64,000 bases of DNA. Source: Verrucomicrobiota bacterium. GTDB taxonomy: Bacteria; Verrucomicrobiota; Verrucomicrobiia; Chthoniobacterales; UBA10450. The position numbers were made by a program, and so were the translations under genes. The notes beneath the pieces were generated by a model that saw only the letters and a list, made by a program, of their open reading frames with translations, was not told where the DNA came from and made no database searches. Position 1 is the stretch's first letter; the number at the start of each line of letters is the position of its first letter. This document shows, in pieces, positions 40,553 through 49,862 of this stretch. The stretch is taken from NCBI GenBank assembly GCA_003218375.1, contig QHNH01000016.1:21979-85978 (forward strand), written 5' to 3'.

Positions 40553-41585
40553 CACCGCGGCGATCTGTCCACCGGCCTGGGCGGCCCTCGCGGAAGCGAA
40601 CGCCGAGGCCGAAATTTCCTACGGCGACGATAAATGGTCCCGGCGTGTCGTTAGGCGCGTGCGCGAAATCTTCGAGACAGACTGCGAGGTCTTCCTGATT
40701 TTCAATGGCACGGCCGCCAACGCCCTCGCGCTGGCCCAGCTTTGCCGGTCTTACCACGGTGTGCTCTGCCATGAGAACGCGCATAGCCAGACCGACGAGT
40801 GCGGCGCGCCGGAATTTTTCTCGGGCGGCGCCAAGCTGATCCCGACGCCGGGCAAAAACGGGAAGCTCGACCTGGGGAACATCCAGTCTGCTTTGCAGCG
40901 CTACCGCGATGTGCATTCGCCCAAGCCGCGCGTCCTGAGCCTCACACAGGCCACGGAGTTAGGGACCGTCTATCGGCGCGACGAAATCGAAACGATCTGC
41001 GAGTTCGCCCGGGAACAATCGATGTTCGTGCACATGGACGGCGCGCGGTTTGCGAATGCGATCGCTGCGCTCGAGTGCGCCCCGAAATCGATCACCTGGG
41101 AAGCCGGGGTCGATGTCCTTTGCTTTGGCGGAACCAAGAATGGAACGGCTGCCGGCGAACTCGTGGTCTTTTTCAAAAAAGAACTCGCGTACGAGTTCGA
41201 CTATCGCGCCAAACAAGGCGGACAGCTTGCGTCGAAAATGCGGTTCCTGGCGGCGCCCTGGGTGGGGTTGCTCACGGACGATGGCTGGATCGACAACGCC
41301 CGTCACTCAAACCGCTGCGCCCAATTGTTGGCCCAAAAAATTGCCGCCGTCTTGGGGACCGAGCCCGTCTTCCCGTGCGAAGCGAACGCCGTGTTCCTGC
41401 GTCTGCCGGAGCAACTCGTCGGCCGGCTGCAGGAGGGCGGCTGGCGCTTCTACAAGTTCATCGAACCGGACGTTTATCGATTGATGTGCGCCTGGTCCAC
41501 GACTGAACAACAGATCGATGAGTTTGTCGCCGACCTAGCGAAATCTCTGGCGGCGAACAAGAATGGCGATAAATATACGGCGTGA
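40515..41585 (+). CDS. Low-specificity threonine aldolase-like PLP enzyme
   Basis: A 356-residue member of the beta-eliminating-lyase/aromatic fold family. FASDNTAAICP at the start, FNGTAANALAL, LCHENAHSQTDECGAPEF, VHMDGARFANA and the PLP-binding Lys in LCFGGTKNGTAAGE match L-threonine aldolase (glycine plus acetaldehyde from threonine). L-allo-threonine or phenylserine specificity cannot be told. The next gene starts at the GTG overlapping its stop codon. Confidence 0.9.
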   Translation: MGSTERFEFASDNTAAICPPAWAALAEANAEAEISYGDDKWSRRVVRRVREIFETDCEVFLIFNGTAANALALAQLCRSYHGVLCHENAHSQTDECGAPEFFSGGAKLIPTPGKNGKLDLGNIQSALQRYRDVHSPKPRVLSLTQATELGTVYRRDEIETICEFAREQSMFVHMDGARFANAIAALECAPKSITWEAGVDVLCFGGTKNGTAAGELVVFFKKELAYEFDYRAKQGGQLASKMRFLAAPWVGLLTDDGWIDNARHSNRCAQLLAQKIAAVLGTEPVFPCEANAVFLRLPEQLVGRLQEGGWRFYKFIEPDVYRLMCAWSTTEQQIDEFVADLAKSLAANKNGDKYTA

Positions 41586-42082
41586 AACCGGCTGGACTTC
41601 TCCTCCTCGGACTTCTTGTGTTCAGCGGTTGTCGCACCGCCCACAATGTCGCCGTGACTTCATTCCGAGTCCTCGACGCGCCGGCGAATTACGTTCGCAA
41701 ACACATCGACGGCCGGACTGAAACCACGACCACTACCACCACGGCTTCTTCCGATGCCGTCACCAACCCCGGCAGAACAGTGACGCCATCGACGGCCAAT
41801 ACGCAGCGGACGACGACCACGCAGAATCCGCCGCGAACCACCGTCAACCCCAGCCCGAAATCTTCGCCGGCGACGGTGACGGAAAAATCGAAGCCTTCCC
41901 CGAGCCCATCGCGCACCACCACCACGCAAACCCAAATTCCCACCGCCAAGCCCGTCCCCGGAAAGCCCGGCTACGTTTTCAGCCCGTTCGACCCGAGCGG
42001 CGGCTATGTCGATGTGACCGGTTACACCTCCGGCCAGAAAGTGAAGGACCCGTATTCGGGAAAGATCTTTCTCGTCCCCTGA
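41582..42082 (+). CDS. Thr/Pro-rich lipoprotein
   Basis: A 166-residue protein from a GTG that overlaps the previous stop. MKPAGLLLLGLLVFSGC is a lipoprotein signal with Cys17. Residues ~45-125 are a low-complexity Thr/Ser/Pro/Asn linker (TTTTTTTASS and similar), and the C-terminal ~40 residues (PGKPGYVFSPFDPSGGYVDV TGYTSGQKVKDPYSGKIF) form a small conserved-looking domain. Probably outer-membrane-anchored; function unknown. Confidence 0.75.
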   Translation: MKPAGLLLLGLLVFSGCRTAHNVAVTSFRVLDAPANYVRKHIDGRTETTTTTTTASSDAVTNPGRTVTPSTANTQRTTTTQNPPRTTVNPSPKSSPATVTEKSKPSPSPSRTTTTQTQIPTAKPVPGKPGYVFSPFDPSGGYVDVTGYTSGQKVKDPYSGKIFLVP

Positions 42083-42245
42083 TTCCGCATCGTTTGACCC
42101 GGCCCTGTTATCCGGTATGGGAGCGCGCCTTTTTACGGACGATTGCGAAAATAATTCCGCAACTTTCCCCCACGCGTACGGTATTTGCTCCCTAACCTTC
42201 ATGAGCCGAGTCGGCCCTCTCCTTCGCCCATTTTTTTTCCAAGTC

Positions 42246-43711
42246 ATGCCCCGCCGTTCGACATCGCGAATCCTTAGAGCCGCAGCCCTCGGAATCGCCC
42301 TGGCATTCAGCGGGATTCTCACTCCAGCCCAGGCCTACGTTCTAGAAGGCAAAAGCTGGCCGACGGGAAGCACGGTCCTGATGCAGTTGAATCTCGGCAG
42401 CGCGGGTCGCACCCTTCAGGACGGCAATACTTCGTGGGACGATGCCGTGCTGCCTGTCGCCGGCATGTGGAACCAGACCATCCAGCGCGTGAACGTCAGC
42501 ACGATCGTGAATCCCGCGGTACCGGTTGTCTCGGGCGACCGCATCAATTCCGTCGTCTTCGCCAATTCGATTTTCGGCCAATCCTTTGGCTCGGGCACGC
42601 TCGCGGTGACCTATTACACCAGCTCCGGCGGGGGTATGATTGAATCTGATACGCTCTTTAATCGCGCCGCCATTTTCGACTCCTATCGCGGCCCGTTGCA
42701 ATTCATACCGCATGGCACCGCGATCGCGGATATTCGCCGCGTCTTTCTGCATGAGATGGGTCACACCCTCGGTCTCGGACATCCTGACACCGGCGGGCAG
42801 CACGTAACGGCAGTGATGAACTCGATCGTCAGCGACCAGGAAGTGCTTGCCCCCGATGACATCGCGGGCGGCCAATATCTTTACGGCGCCGGGACTGGTT
42901 CAACCCCGACGCCGACTCCGACCCCAACGGCAACGCCCACGGCGACACCTACCGCCACACCGACCGCGACCCCCGGATCGGGCCCGAGTCGTCTCGTGAA
43001 TATTTCCACGCGCATGAAGGTGGGCACCGGCCAGAACGTCCTCATCGGCGGGTTCATCATCAAGGGCTCGCAATCGAAGACGCTGGTCCTGCGCGCGATC
43101 GGTCCTTCGCTCACTGCGAGCGGCGTGACTAACGTCCTGGCTGATCCGGTCCTCGAAGTGCACGACTCCGCCGGCGGCGTGATCGCTTCCAACGACGATT
43201 GGCGCGACGGCCAGCAGGCCTCCCAGAGCTGGCGCCCGGCAACTACACGGCCATCGTGAGCGGTTATGGCAACACTTCCGGCAACGGTTTGGTCGAGGCT
43301 TACGAGATGGATTCCACCGCTACCCGCCTGGTCAATATTTCGACTCGCGGCCGGGTCGGCACGGTGAACGAGCCGATGATCGGCGGTTTGATCGCCCAGG
43401 GCGGGGCCAAGAAAGTCATCATCCGCGCTCTCGGTCCGTCGCTCGGGACCGGCGTGAACGCAATCACTGGCGCGCTGCCGGATCCCGTTCTCGAATTGCG
43501 CGACGCGTCCGGGACTCTGCTCGCGGTCAATGACGACTGGGGCAACAGCTCACAGGTTTCCGAAATTTTGGAGAGCACTATCCCGCCCGTGAATCCATTA
43601 GAATCCGCGATTGTGGCGACGCTCAGCGCCGGCAATTACACGGCGATCGTGCGCGGCGTGAACGGCGCGTCCGGCGTGGCCCTGGTCGAGGTGTTCGATC
43701 TCGATCCGTGA
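42246..43711 (+). pseudogene. Matrixin-like metalloprotease with repeated C-terminal domains, frameshifted by an internal deletion
   Basis: Starting at the ATG at 42246 there is a signal peptide (ALGIALAFSGILTPAQA), a protease domain with HEMGHTLGLGH (His169 of the trimmed protein) and a Thr-Pro linker of TPTPTPTATP type. Then come two related beta domains beginning LVNISTR. The first domain breaks after DDWRDGQQASQ at about 43225 and resumes as LAPGNYTAIVSGYG in another frame, with about 20 residues missing by comparison with the intact second domain (IPPVNPLESAIVATLSAGNYT). The second frame ends at 43711. It may be a decayed gene or a consensus error. Confidence 0.82.
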
Positions 43712-43815
43712 TCTTTATGTGCGAGCGAGTAGATGCCGCGAGAAAACCGTGCGAACTTTACGGTGTTCCGGCGACCGCTAGGCTCGTTCGAATCGATAAC
43801 TAGACATCCCCGTTT

Positions 43816-44388
43816 ATGAAAATGCTGCGCGCTCCTTTGTTGCTCACCTGCGTGATCCTCGCCTTCCCCGCGGCGCGCGCGACCACTGTCATTCCGCCTA
43901 CGTTCGATCAGCTCGTCACCAATGCAGAGATGATTTTCGAGGGCACGGTGACAACGATGCGATCGGACTGGGCCGGGCAGGGGTCGGATCGGCACATCGT
44001 GACTTACGTGACGTTCAAGATCGAGGACGCCATCAAAGGCGCGCTCGGCGCCGATTACACGATCCGGATGTTTGGCGGCACCGTCGACGGCCAGACCATG
44101 GAAGTGACCGATGCGCCGCGGTTCAAGTTGGGCGATCGCGATATCCTTTTCGTCGAGCATAACGGGACGCAGTTCATCCCGCTGGTGGGCATCATGCACG
44201 GTCGTTTCCATGTTCAGCCCGATCCGAACGGCGCGAATGAAAAGATCGCCAAAGACAATGGCGCGACTGTCGCGGATGTGACGAAGCTGGGTCAGGACGA
44301 ACGAGCGGCCGTTACGGGCACGGCCCTTTCGAAAGCGGAATTCAAGGCCGCGATCCGCCAGAAAATGGCGGAGAACGCGGCGAAGTAG
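43816..44388 (+). CDS. Exported hypothetical protein
   Basis: A 190-residue protein with a signal peptide (LLLTCVILAFPAARA). The mature part (TTVIPPTFDQLVTNAEMIFEGTVTTMRSDW ... VTYVTFKIEDAIKGALG ... DRDILFVEHNGTQFIPLVGIMHGRFHV) is a compact beta-rich domain I have no name for. It follows the matrixin-like gene by 104 bp in the same direction; the pairing suggests a processing partner or inhibitor, but this is inference. Confidence 0.8.
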   Translation: MKMLRAPLLLTCVILAFPAARATTVIPPTFDQLVTNAEMIFEGTVTTMRSDWAGQGSDRHIVTYVTFKIEDAIKGALGADYTIRMFGGTVDGQTMEVTDAPRFKLGDRDILFVEHNGTQFIPLVGIMHGRFHVQPDPNGANEKIAKDNGATVADVTKLGQDERAAVTGTALSKAEFKAAIRQKMAENAAK

Positions 44389-44394
44389 CGGACG

Positions 44395-44622
44395 CTATCG
44401 CGTTCCGTCTTCCTTGCGCTGCTGCGCCACCTGGCGCTTCACTTCGTCCGTTCGGTCGAGCGAGCGCTTCATCCAGTTATGCTCGCTAACGGGACGCGGC
44501 GAAGTCGTCGCAGTCTGCGCGACCACTTTTCCAGGAGCGGTTTTCTGGGGCTCGCTCCGCTCTTGCACGACGAATAGCCAGGCCAATCCGGCCAGGACGG
44601 CGATTACCAGGAACTTTCGCAT
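44395..44622 (-). CDS. Small single-span membrane protein
   Basis: From the ATG at 44622, 75 residues: MRKFLVIAVLAGLAWLFVVQ is a membrane anchor, then a Ser/Thr/Pro spacer and a charged helix (SLDRTDEVKRQVAQQRKEDG). It is convergent with the gene at 43816 and divergent from dsbD, 75 bp away. The frame extends upstream on paper but overlaps dsbD. No family recognised. Confidence 0.6.
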   Translation of the reverse strand: MRKFLVIAVLAGLAWLFVVQERSEPQKTAPGKVVAQTATTSPRPVSEHNWMKRSLDRTDEVKRQVAQQRKEDGTR

Positions 44623-44697
44623 GCGCAGAACAAGAGCAGGGCGCGAGCCATGGGATCGCCGCGTTGCCGTCCGTAATCCTCGATGGTAAGTAACGCC

Positions 44698-46836
44698 ATG
44701 AATCCGGGAGCGAATGTGGGCCGGGCCTTTATGTCCCGACTCTTCGGAGCATTGTTGTTGCTGCTGGCCATGCTTTCTCCGGCCCGGGCCCAGATCTACG
44801 AAGGCCGCGAACTCGTCCAGGCAAAACTTCTCGCCGAGGTTACCGCGGTCGTTCCCGGAAAACCGTTCACCGTCGGCCTGCTCCTGCACATGGTTCCGAA
44901 CTGGCACACCTACTGGAGATTTCCGGGCGATGCCGGCATTCCCACCGAGATCAAATGGAAGCTGCCCGATGGCTGGAAGGCGGGCGAAATCCAGTGGCCC
45001 ATTCCGCTGAAGCTGAACGAGCCCGGCGATATCCAGATTTACGGTTACCACGATGAAGTCCTGCTCCTGCAGGAAATCACGCCGCCCGCGTCGCTGAAGG
45101 AATCCACTGTGCAGCTCGCTGCGGAAACGACCTGGCTGGTTTGCGAAAAGATCTGCATCCCAGGCGGCGCGAACTTGAAACTGGATCTCCCGGTCGCCGC
45201 GCAGACCGCGACAGCGAACGAAGAAATTTTCTCGCGCTACCGGCGGTCGCTTCCGCAAAACTGGCCGGACCCAAAGGTCGCGCGCGCGAGTTGGCAACGC
45301 CACGGCACAGAGCTTCAACTGACCGTTGAAAGCGCTGCCCTGGCGAGTTATCCGGCCGCGGATTTCTTTCCGCTGCCGGAAGCCAGCGTCGTCATCGCCC
45401 ATCCGAAAACCGAACGCGCCGCCGACGGCAGGATTATTTTTCGCGTTCCGATCGAAACCGCGGACAAGAATCTCACCGGGCTCGATGGAATCGTGGTCTT
45501 CGGCCAAAGCGAAAATGGAGCGGGCCGCAATGCCTGGTCGCTGACCGCGCCCGCCGTCACGACATCGGTCCCGGCGTTTTCTGAAGGCCTGGCCAGGTTC
45601 CTCCTCTTCGGTTTTCTCGGCGGCTTGATCCTTAATCTGATGCCGTGCGTGTTGCCGGTGATCTCGCTTAAGATTTTCGGCTTCATTCAACACGCCGGTC
45701 AGGATCGTCGGCGGATTTTGCGGAGCGGCCTCGCGTTCGTCGCCGGCATCTTCGCGTGGTTCATCGGACTGGCGCTTCTTCTCATCGCCCTGAAATCAGC
45801 GGGCCGCGAAATCACCTGGGCGTTTCAATTTACGAATCCTTACTTCGTGGTGCTGATGAGCGCGATCGTTCTCGTCTTCGCACTGAATCTCTTCGGCGTC
45901 TTCGAGATTTCGCTGCCGCAATTTGCCAGCCGCGGCGTGCTCGGCTGGACCGCGAAAGAAGGTGATGCCGGATCGTTTTTCCAAGGGGTCTTCGCGACTG
46001 TGCTCGCCACGCCCTGCACCGCGCCGTTCCTCGGCACCGCGCTCGGATTCGCGTTCACTCAATCAGGCTGGACGATTCTCCTAATGTTCTTCGCCGTCGC
46101 GGCGGGAATGGCGTCCCCTTATTTCTTGCTCGCCGCGCAACCGGCCTGGCTGCGCCTCCTGCCCAAGCCGGGACCGTGGATGCTGCGGGTGAAACAGCTC
46201 ATGGGTTTCCTGCTGCTGGCCACACTCCTTTTCCTGCTCGCTGTCCTCGGCGCCGAACGCGGCGTCGAAGCAATCGTTTGGACTTCCTGCTTCTTGCTCG
46301 TGCTTAGCATCGCATGCTGGGTGAAGGGGGCCTTCATCGTCCCCACCGCTTCGACAGGATCTCGTCTTGTCTCGCTCGTGCTCGTGCTCGCGCTCGTGCT
46401 CGGGGGCGCCTGGTATTTCATCGGCGAAAAATTTGCCGCAGCAAAAACCGTCTCGGCTGAGACCCTGACGCAAGGTGGCTGGCAACCATTCACCCCGCGG
46501 TTGCTTGAGGTTGAGCTCAAACAAGGCCACGCCGTCTTCATCGATTTCACGGCGGCCTGGTGCCTCACCTGCAAATTCAACGAAGCCAACGTCCTCGAAG
46601 CCGGCGCCGTCCGCGATGCCTTCCAACGCCTCGGTGTTACCAGGATCAAAGCCGATTGGACCAACGCCGATCCCGCGATCACAAAAATTTTAAAACAATT
46701 TGGCCGGCCTGGTGTCCCAATGTATGTGCTTTACCCGGGCAACCACGCGGAACCGATTTTGTTTCCCGAAGTGCTCACTCAAAACATGATTCTCGAGAAA
46801 CTCGAAACCGTCTCACCCCACGTCGCTGCTGAATAA
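44698..46836 (+). CDS. DsbD-family thiol:disulfide interchange protein
   Basis: The ATG at 44698 gives 712 residues; the ATG at 44731 would trim 11 residues from the signal peptide. Order: signal peptide, periplasmic N-terminal domain with Cys149/Cys153 (CEKIC), an eight-helix DsbD core (about 300-575) with the redox Cys in LMPCVLPVISLK and ATPCTAPFLGTAL, and a C-terminal thioredoxin domain with WCLTC (Cys622/Cys625). It carries electrons from cytoplasmic thioredoxin to the periplasm. The redoxin gene follows 3 nt later. Confidence 0.92.
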   Translation: MNPGANVGRAFMSRLFGALLLLLAMLSPARAQIYEGRELVQAKLLAEVTAVVPGKPFTVGLLLHMVPNWHTYWRFPGDAGIPTEIKWKLPDGWKAGEIQWPIPLKLNEPGDIQIYGYHDEVLLLQEITPPASLKESTVQLAAETTWLVCEKICIPGGANLKLDLPVAAQTATANEEIFSRYRRSLPQNWPDPKVARASWQRHGTELQLTVESAALASYPAADFFPLPEASVVIAHPKTERAADGRIIFRVPIETADKNLTGLDGIVVFGQSENGAGRNAWSLTAPAVTTSVPAFSEGLARFLLFGFLGGLILNLMPCVLPVISLKIFGFIQHAGQDRRRILRSGLAFVAGIFAWFIGLALLLIALKSAGREITWAFQFTNPYFVVLMSAIVLVFALNLFGVFEISLPQFASRGVLGWTAKEGDAGSFFQGVFATVLATPCTAPFLGTALGFAFTQSGWTILLMFFAVAAGMASPYFLLAAQPAWLRLLPKPGPWMLRVKQLMGFLLLATLLFLLAVLGAERGVEAIVWTSCFLLVLSIACWVKGAFIVPTASTGSRLVSLVLVLALVLGGAWYFIGEKFAAAKTVSAETLTQGGWQPFTPRLLEVELKQGHAVFIDFTAAWCLTCKFNEANVLEAGAVRDAFQRLGVTRIKADWTNADPAITKILKQFGRPGVPMYVLYPGNHAEPILFPEVLTQNMILEKLETVSPHVAAE

Positions 46837-46839
46837 AAT

Positions 46840-47448
46840 ATGAAAACAAAACTGCTCACTGCCCTTTTCACTCTCGCCGCTTCCACCGCGCTCTTCGCCG
46901 CCGATTCGCCCGCCGTCGGCACGGCCGCGCCGGATTTTTCGCTGACCGATTCGAAAGGCAAGACCCAGACCGTCTCGCAATACAAAGGAAAATACGTCGT
47001 GCTCGAATGGTTCAATCCGGAGTGTCCGTTCGTGAAAAAGCATTACGGCAGCGGCAACATGCAGAAGCTCCAGGAAGAATTTACCGGCAAAGGCGTTATC
47101 TGGCTCTCGATCGATTCTTCCGCGCCGGGACTTGAAGGTAATCTCACCGCCGAGCAGGCGAACGCGAAAATGACGGATTGGAAAACGAAGCAGACCGCGC
47201 TCGTGCTCGATCCCGATGGAAAAGCCGGCCGCACCTATGGCGCGAAGAACACGCCTCACATGTTTGTCATCAACCCCGAGGGCAAGATCGTTTACGAAGG
47301 CGCCATCGACAGCAAAGCCAGCCCGAACCCGTCCGACATCGCCAGCTCCACGAACTACGTGAAAGTCGCGCTCGACGAATCCCTCGCCGGCAAGACAGTC
47401 TCGAACGCGAACACGAAGCCCTACGGTTGCTCGGTGAAGTACAAGTGA
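46840..47448 (+). CDS. Exported thioredoxin-like/redoxin protein
   Basis: A 202-residue protein with a signal peptide (LLTALFTLAASTALFA) and an AhpC/TSA-redoxin fold: APDFSLTDSKGKTQTVSQYK, then WFNPECPFVKKHYGSGNM with the peroxidatic-type Cys, TPHMFVINPEGKIVY, and a C-terminal Cys in KPYGCSVKY. There is no CxxC. It is likely a periplasmic peroxidase or thiol carrier reduced by the DsbD encoded 3 nt upstream. Confidence 0.9.
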   Translation: MKTKLLTALFTLAASTALFAADSPAVGTAAPDFSLTDSKGKTQTVSQYKGKYVVLEWFNPECPFVKKHYGSGNMQKLQEEFTGKGVIWLSIDSSAPGLEGNLTAEQANAKMTDWKTKQTALVLDPDGKAGRTYGAKNTPHMFVINPEGKIVYEGAIDSKASPNPSDIASSTNYVKVALDESLAGKTVSNANTKPYGCSVKYK

Positions 47449-47634
47449 GGTAGCGGTCGCGGCCCGCTTGCGTCTTCTGTAGCCGCTTCGCTGTGCGAAG
47501 CGTGAGGAAACGGCAACGTCTACTCTCGACGTCGCCCACCGGGCGACGGCAACACATTCTGAAATCTCTTCGAGCCGGCGCCTCTGCCGCCGCTCTTGTC
47601 GCCATTCGCCCAACCAGTTAAAAAGGAGGCGAGC

Positions 47635-48354
47635 ATGACAACATTTGTGCTGGTGCATGGGGCATGGGTTGGGGGCTGGTGCTGGCAGAAGGTCATCCCC
47701 TTCCTAGAAGCCGCCGGCCATGAGGTGTATGCACCCACCCTCACTGGTCTGGCTCAGCGTGCATCCGAGCTTTCACCCGATGTCGGATTAGATACCCATA
47801 TCCAGGATATCGTCGGGTTGCTGGAGGAAAAGAATCTGCATGGTGTCATCCTGGTGGGTCACAGTTATGGCGCGATGGTCATCACCGGCGTGGTTGATCA
47901 GGTGCCGGAGCGCATTGCTCACCTTGTCTATCTGGATACCTTCGTGCCACGTGATGGCGAATCGCTGGCCGATAGCTCGCCGATTGTTATCTGGCTGCTC
48001 CGCAAACAAGCACAGGCCCACGGGGATGGCTGGAGAGTCGATCCTCGAGGTACCTACGGGGTGACTACAGAGCCAGATCTAAGCTGGGTGCGCTCGAAGG
48101 TGACGCCACAACCCCTGAAGACGTTAGAGCAACCTCTTCATCTGAAGAATCCAGCTATCGTGTCAGCGAAACCCCGTACGCACATTGCCTGCACCGGCGG
48201 TAGTTTCTTCCGCTCACTCATGCGGCGCCTATTGGCGCCGAGAGCACTTCCTCCAACGGAAGCGGGATGGCGTCTGCGACAGCTGCCAACAAGCCATTGT
48301 GCGATGATCACTATGCCGCGAGAACTGGCCGATTTACTTCTGGAAGTTGTTTGA
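47635..48354 (+). CDS. Alpha/beta hydrolase (esterase/hydroxynitrile-lyase-like)
   Basis: The ATG at 47635 follows AAAGGAGGCGAGC, a strong ribosome-binding site, giving 239 residues. FVLVHGAWVGGWCWQKV contains the oxyanion loop, LVGHSYGAMV the nucleophile Ser, and SHCAMITMPRELADLLLEV the catalytic His. This is the short plant-esterase-like branch. Between about residues 140 and 200 the cap region is unusual (LEQPLHLKNPAIVSAKPRTH) but in frame. Codon use is less GC-biased than in neighbours, which hints at acquisition. Upstream, 47460-47530 contains small hairpins only. Confidence 0.85.
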   Translation: MTTFVLVHGAWVGGWCWQKVIPFLEAAGHEVYAPTLTGLAQRASELSPDVGLDTHIQDIVGLLEEKNLHGVILVGHSYGAMVITGVVDQVPERIAHLVYLDTFVPRDGESLADSSPIVIWLLRKQAQAHGDGWRVDPRGTYGVTTEPDLSWVRSKVTPQPLKTLEQPLHLKNPAIVSAKPRTHIACTGGSFFRSLMRRLLAPRALPPTEAGWRLRQLPTSHCAMITMPRELADLLLEVV

Positions 48355-48372
48355 CAAAGGACTGCTGGGCTT

Positions 48373-48666
48373 TCAAGCCCTCGTTCCCAAACTCTGTTTG
48401 GTAACGCCGTTGGCCCGGCAACTCGGTTGCCACGCCGGCGAAACAGAGTTGGAAAGCCCGGCCTCGCCGCCCTCTGGCGGCTGCGTTACGGCGAAGACAA
48501 GTACGTTCCCAAACAGAGTTTGGGAGCGAGGAGCCCATCGACGCTCTCCATTTTCAAGATTGTGCAATTCGATCCACCCCTCTACAATCCCCGTTATGCC
48601 GCCCTTCCAGACCTCTTCCCTCGAGCCGTGATAGATATAAAAATCTTCGCCTTTAAAGACGAACAT
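48373..48666 (-). CDS. Possible hypothetical protein running into a repeat
   Basis: From the ATG at 48666, 97 residues. The first ~45 (MFVFKGEDFYIYHGSREEVW ... IVEGWIELHNLENGERRW) look protein-like; the remainder is encoded by the family C repeats at 48382-48528 (RSQTLFGN, LSNSVSPAWQ) and is unlikely to be native. It may be a gene whose 3' end was replaced by repeat insertion. Divergent from the gene at 48710. Confidence 0.35.
   Translation of the reverse strand: MFVFKGEDFYIYHGSREEVWKGGITGIVEGWIELHNLENGERRWAPRSQTLFGNVLVFAVTQPPEGGEAGLSNSVSPAWQPSCRANGVTKQSLGTRA
48382..48528. repeat. Inverted repeat pair, family C (CCCAAACTCTGTTTGG type)
   Basis: CGTTCCCAAACTCTGTTTGG at 48382 and its complement (TTCCCAAACAGAGTTTGGG) at 48504-48528 flank about 97 bp that contains a third partial copy (GCGAAACAGAGTTGG). 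A single copy is at 50316-50340. Translated, the element gives the FPNSVWERG/VPKQSLG stretches I have seen inside many annotated proteins of this type of genome. Confidence 0.85.
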
Positions 48667-48709
48667 TCGTCTAATTCTCGTTAAGCGATTTTCCCTCGTA
48701 TTAACTTCA

Positions 48710-49354
48710 ATGCAACTCTCCGAGAAAGACAAGATGCGTATACGAAGCGAGGAGCTCTATCGTGAGGAAGTGCGGCGTGAGCTTGCAAATAACACTCTGC
48801 CCAAGTCCTTTCCGAAGAGGTTTCTTCGTTGGCTGGGCACGCCGCTGGGATTATGGTTTCTGTCAGCCATTCTTCTTGGAAGTATCACAGAGGCCTACAA
48901 GACATTCCAAACTAAGCAAGTCCAAGAGCGCGCCAGGGCTGACGCCGAGCAAGCAGAAGAACGAATGCGACGCGAACTCATCCGCAAGCTCGATGCAGAG
49001 ATTGCACTGCGCTTAAATCGAGTGAACGACAGGGTTCTAGCATTCGCGAAGGATAAGCTCACCACGCTCGATGTAGAAGAGGCGGGACGTATCGTTCACT
49101 ACCCCGAGTTTCGCGATAGATCGATGACCTCACTAATGTTTGAGTTACAGGGTTCACTCGAAAAAGCAGAGCAGAAGGCAGTGCGCGTTGCTATGGGCAA
49201 ATGGTTTATTCTTCAGCACTGGGAAGCGCATAAGGGCTTTGCGCAACAACACGGGGGATGGGACGCTTTAAGCTTCTTCGAGCCACTCCTCTATGATATC
49301 TACATTGAACGGTGGCGGAAAGACGTTGATGCAATTATTGAAGCCCGGAAATAA
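48710..49354 (+). CDS. Hypothetical membrane protein with coiled coil
   Basis: A 214-residue protein: charged N terminus (about 1-40), one membrane helix (GTPLGLWFLSAILLGSITEAY), a Gln/Arg/Glu-rich coiled coil (about 63-105) and a helical C-terminal domain (ALSFFEPLLYDIYIERWRKDVDAI). No family recognised. GC content is lower than in the core genes and it stands alone in a gene-poor stretch, which suggests acquired DNA. Confidence 0.7.
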   Translation: MQLSEKDKMRIRSEELYREEVRRELANNTLPKSFPKRFLRWLGTPLGLWFLSAILLGSITEAYKTFQTKQVQERARADAEQAEERMRRELIRKLDAEIALRLNRVNDRVLAFAKDKLTTLDVEEAGRIVHYPEFRDRSMTSLMFELQGSLEKAEQKAVRVAMGKWFILQHWEAHKGFAQQHGGWDALSFFEPLLYDIYIERWRKDVDAIIEARK

Positions 49355-49699
49355 GAGGCCGACTGCCTCTAAGCTAATCCGCCTAACCCCTATGTAGAGA
49401 GTCAAGCGTAGATGCAGATGTGGGTTAGGTTTTAGTTCATTGGTTTGGAGTGATCGTTAGTGGGTTATTGGTTCTTCGGAGCGCTTCCTCTTCCCTTTTG
49501 GCTCGTTGGGTTTGTTGTCCAGCGGCTCGTACTCCTATCCGTGCTTCTCGCCGAGGCGAGAGCAGCAATTTGATCAATGCGATCTGTTGGAAGAGGACTA
49601 GAGGCGGCCCAATCTAAGGCGTCGAACTAGCAAGTGTAGCCGATCAGATTAGGCAACGGGCACACGCCACGTTCCAAAGCGCAAAGGCGCCTGCCCGTT
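49355..49699. other. Intergenic stretch without a recognisable gene
   Basis: 345 bp with no intact reading frame. On the - strand around 49460-49560 there is a Lys/Glu/Pro-rich reading (EPLDNKPNEPKGKRKRSEEP) preceded by a stop, which may be the remnant of a gene. I see no RNA gene or clear repeat. Confidence 0.4.
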
Positions 49700-49834
49700 C
49701 TAGGGATGAGGGTCTTTCGCGAAACGACGCAACTGCGGCCGTTCGTTCTCCGTCAGAGGGCGTCCGCCGTGTTCTTTTACGATGGCATCGAACCGCTTTG
49801 GTGTGAGCGTTCCCCCGCAAGGGTGGATCGTCAC
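49700..49834 (-). CDS. Possible 44-residue protein
   Basis: From a GTG at 49834 preceded by GGAGGACTGAGGTC. The sequence VTIHPCGGTLTPKRFDAIVK, then EHGGRPLTENERPQLRRFAK and DPHP, is helix-turn-helix-sized and basic. It lies 28 nt after the stop of the interrupted gene at 49863-50214 on the same strand, so the two may have been an operon. No family recognised. Confidence 0.45.
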   Translation of the reverse strand: MTIHPCGGTLTPKRFDAIVKEHGGRPLTENERPQLRRFAKDPHP

Positions 49835-49862
49835 GACCTCAGTCCTCCGCGCATTAGCGCTT

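Noticed and set aside
42899-42975. Short tandem repeat that could be taken for a CRISPR or minisatellite
   Set aside because: It is an in-frame codon repeat encoding the TPTPTPTATP linker of the matrixin-like protein; there are no spacers.
47461-47530. Possible riboswitch or small RNA upstream of the alpha/beta hydrolase
   Set aside because: Small GC-rich hairpins are present but no known aptamer core; more likely repeat debris.
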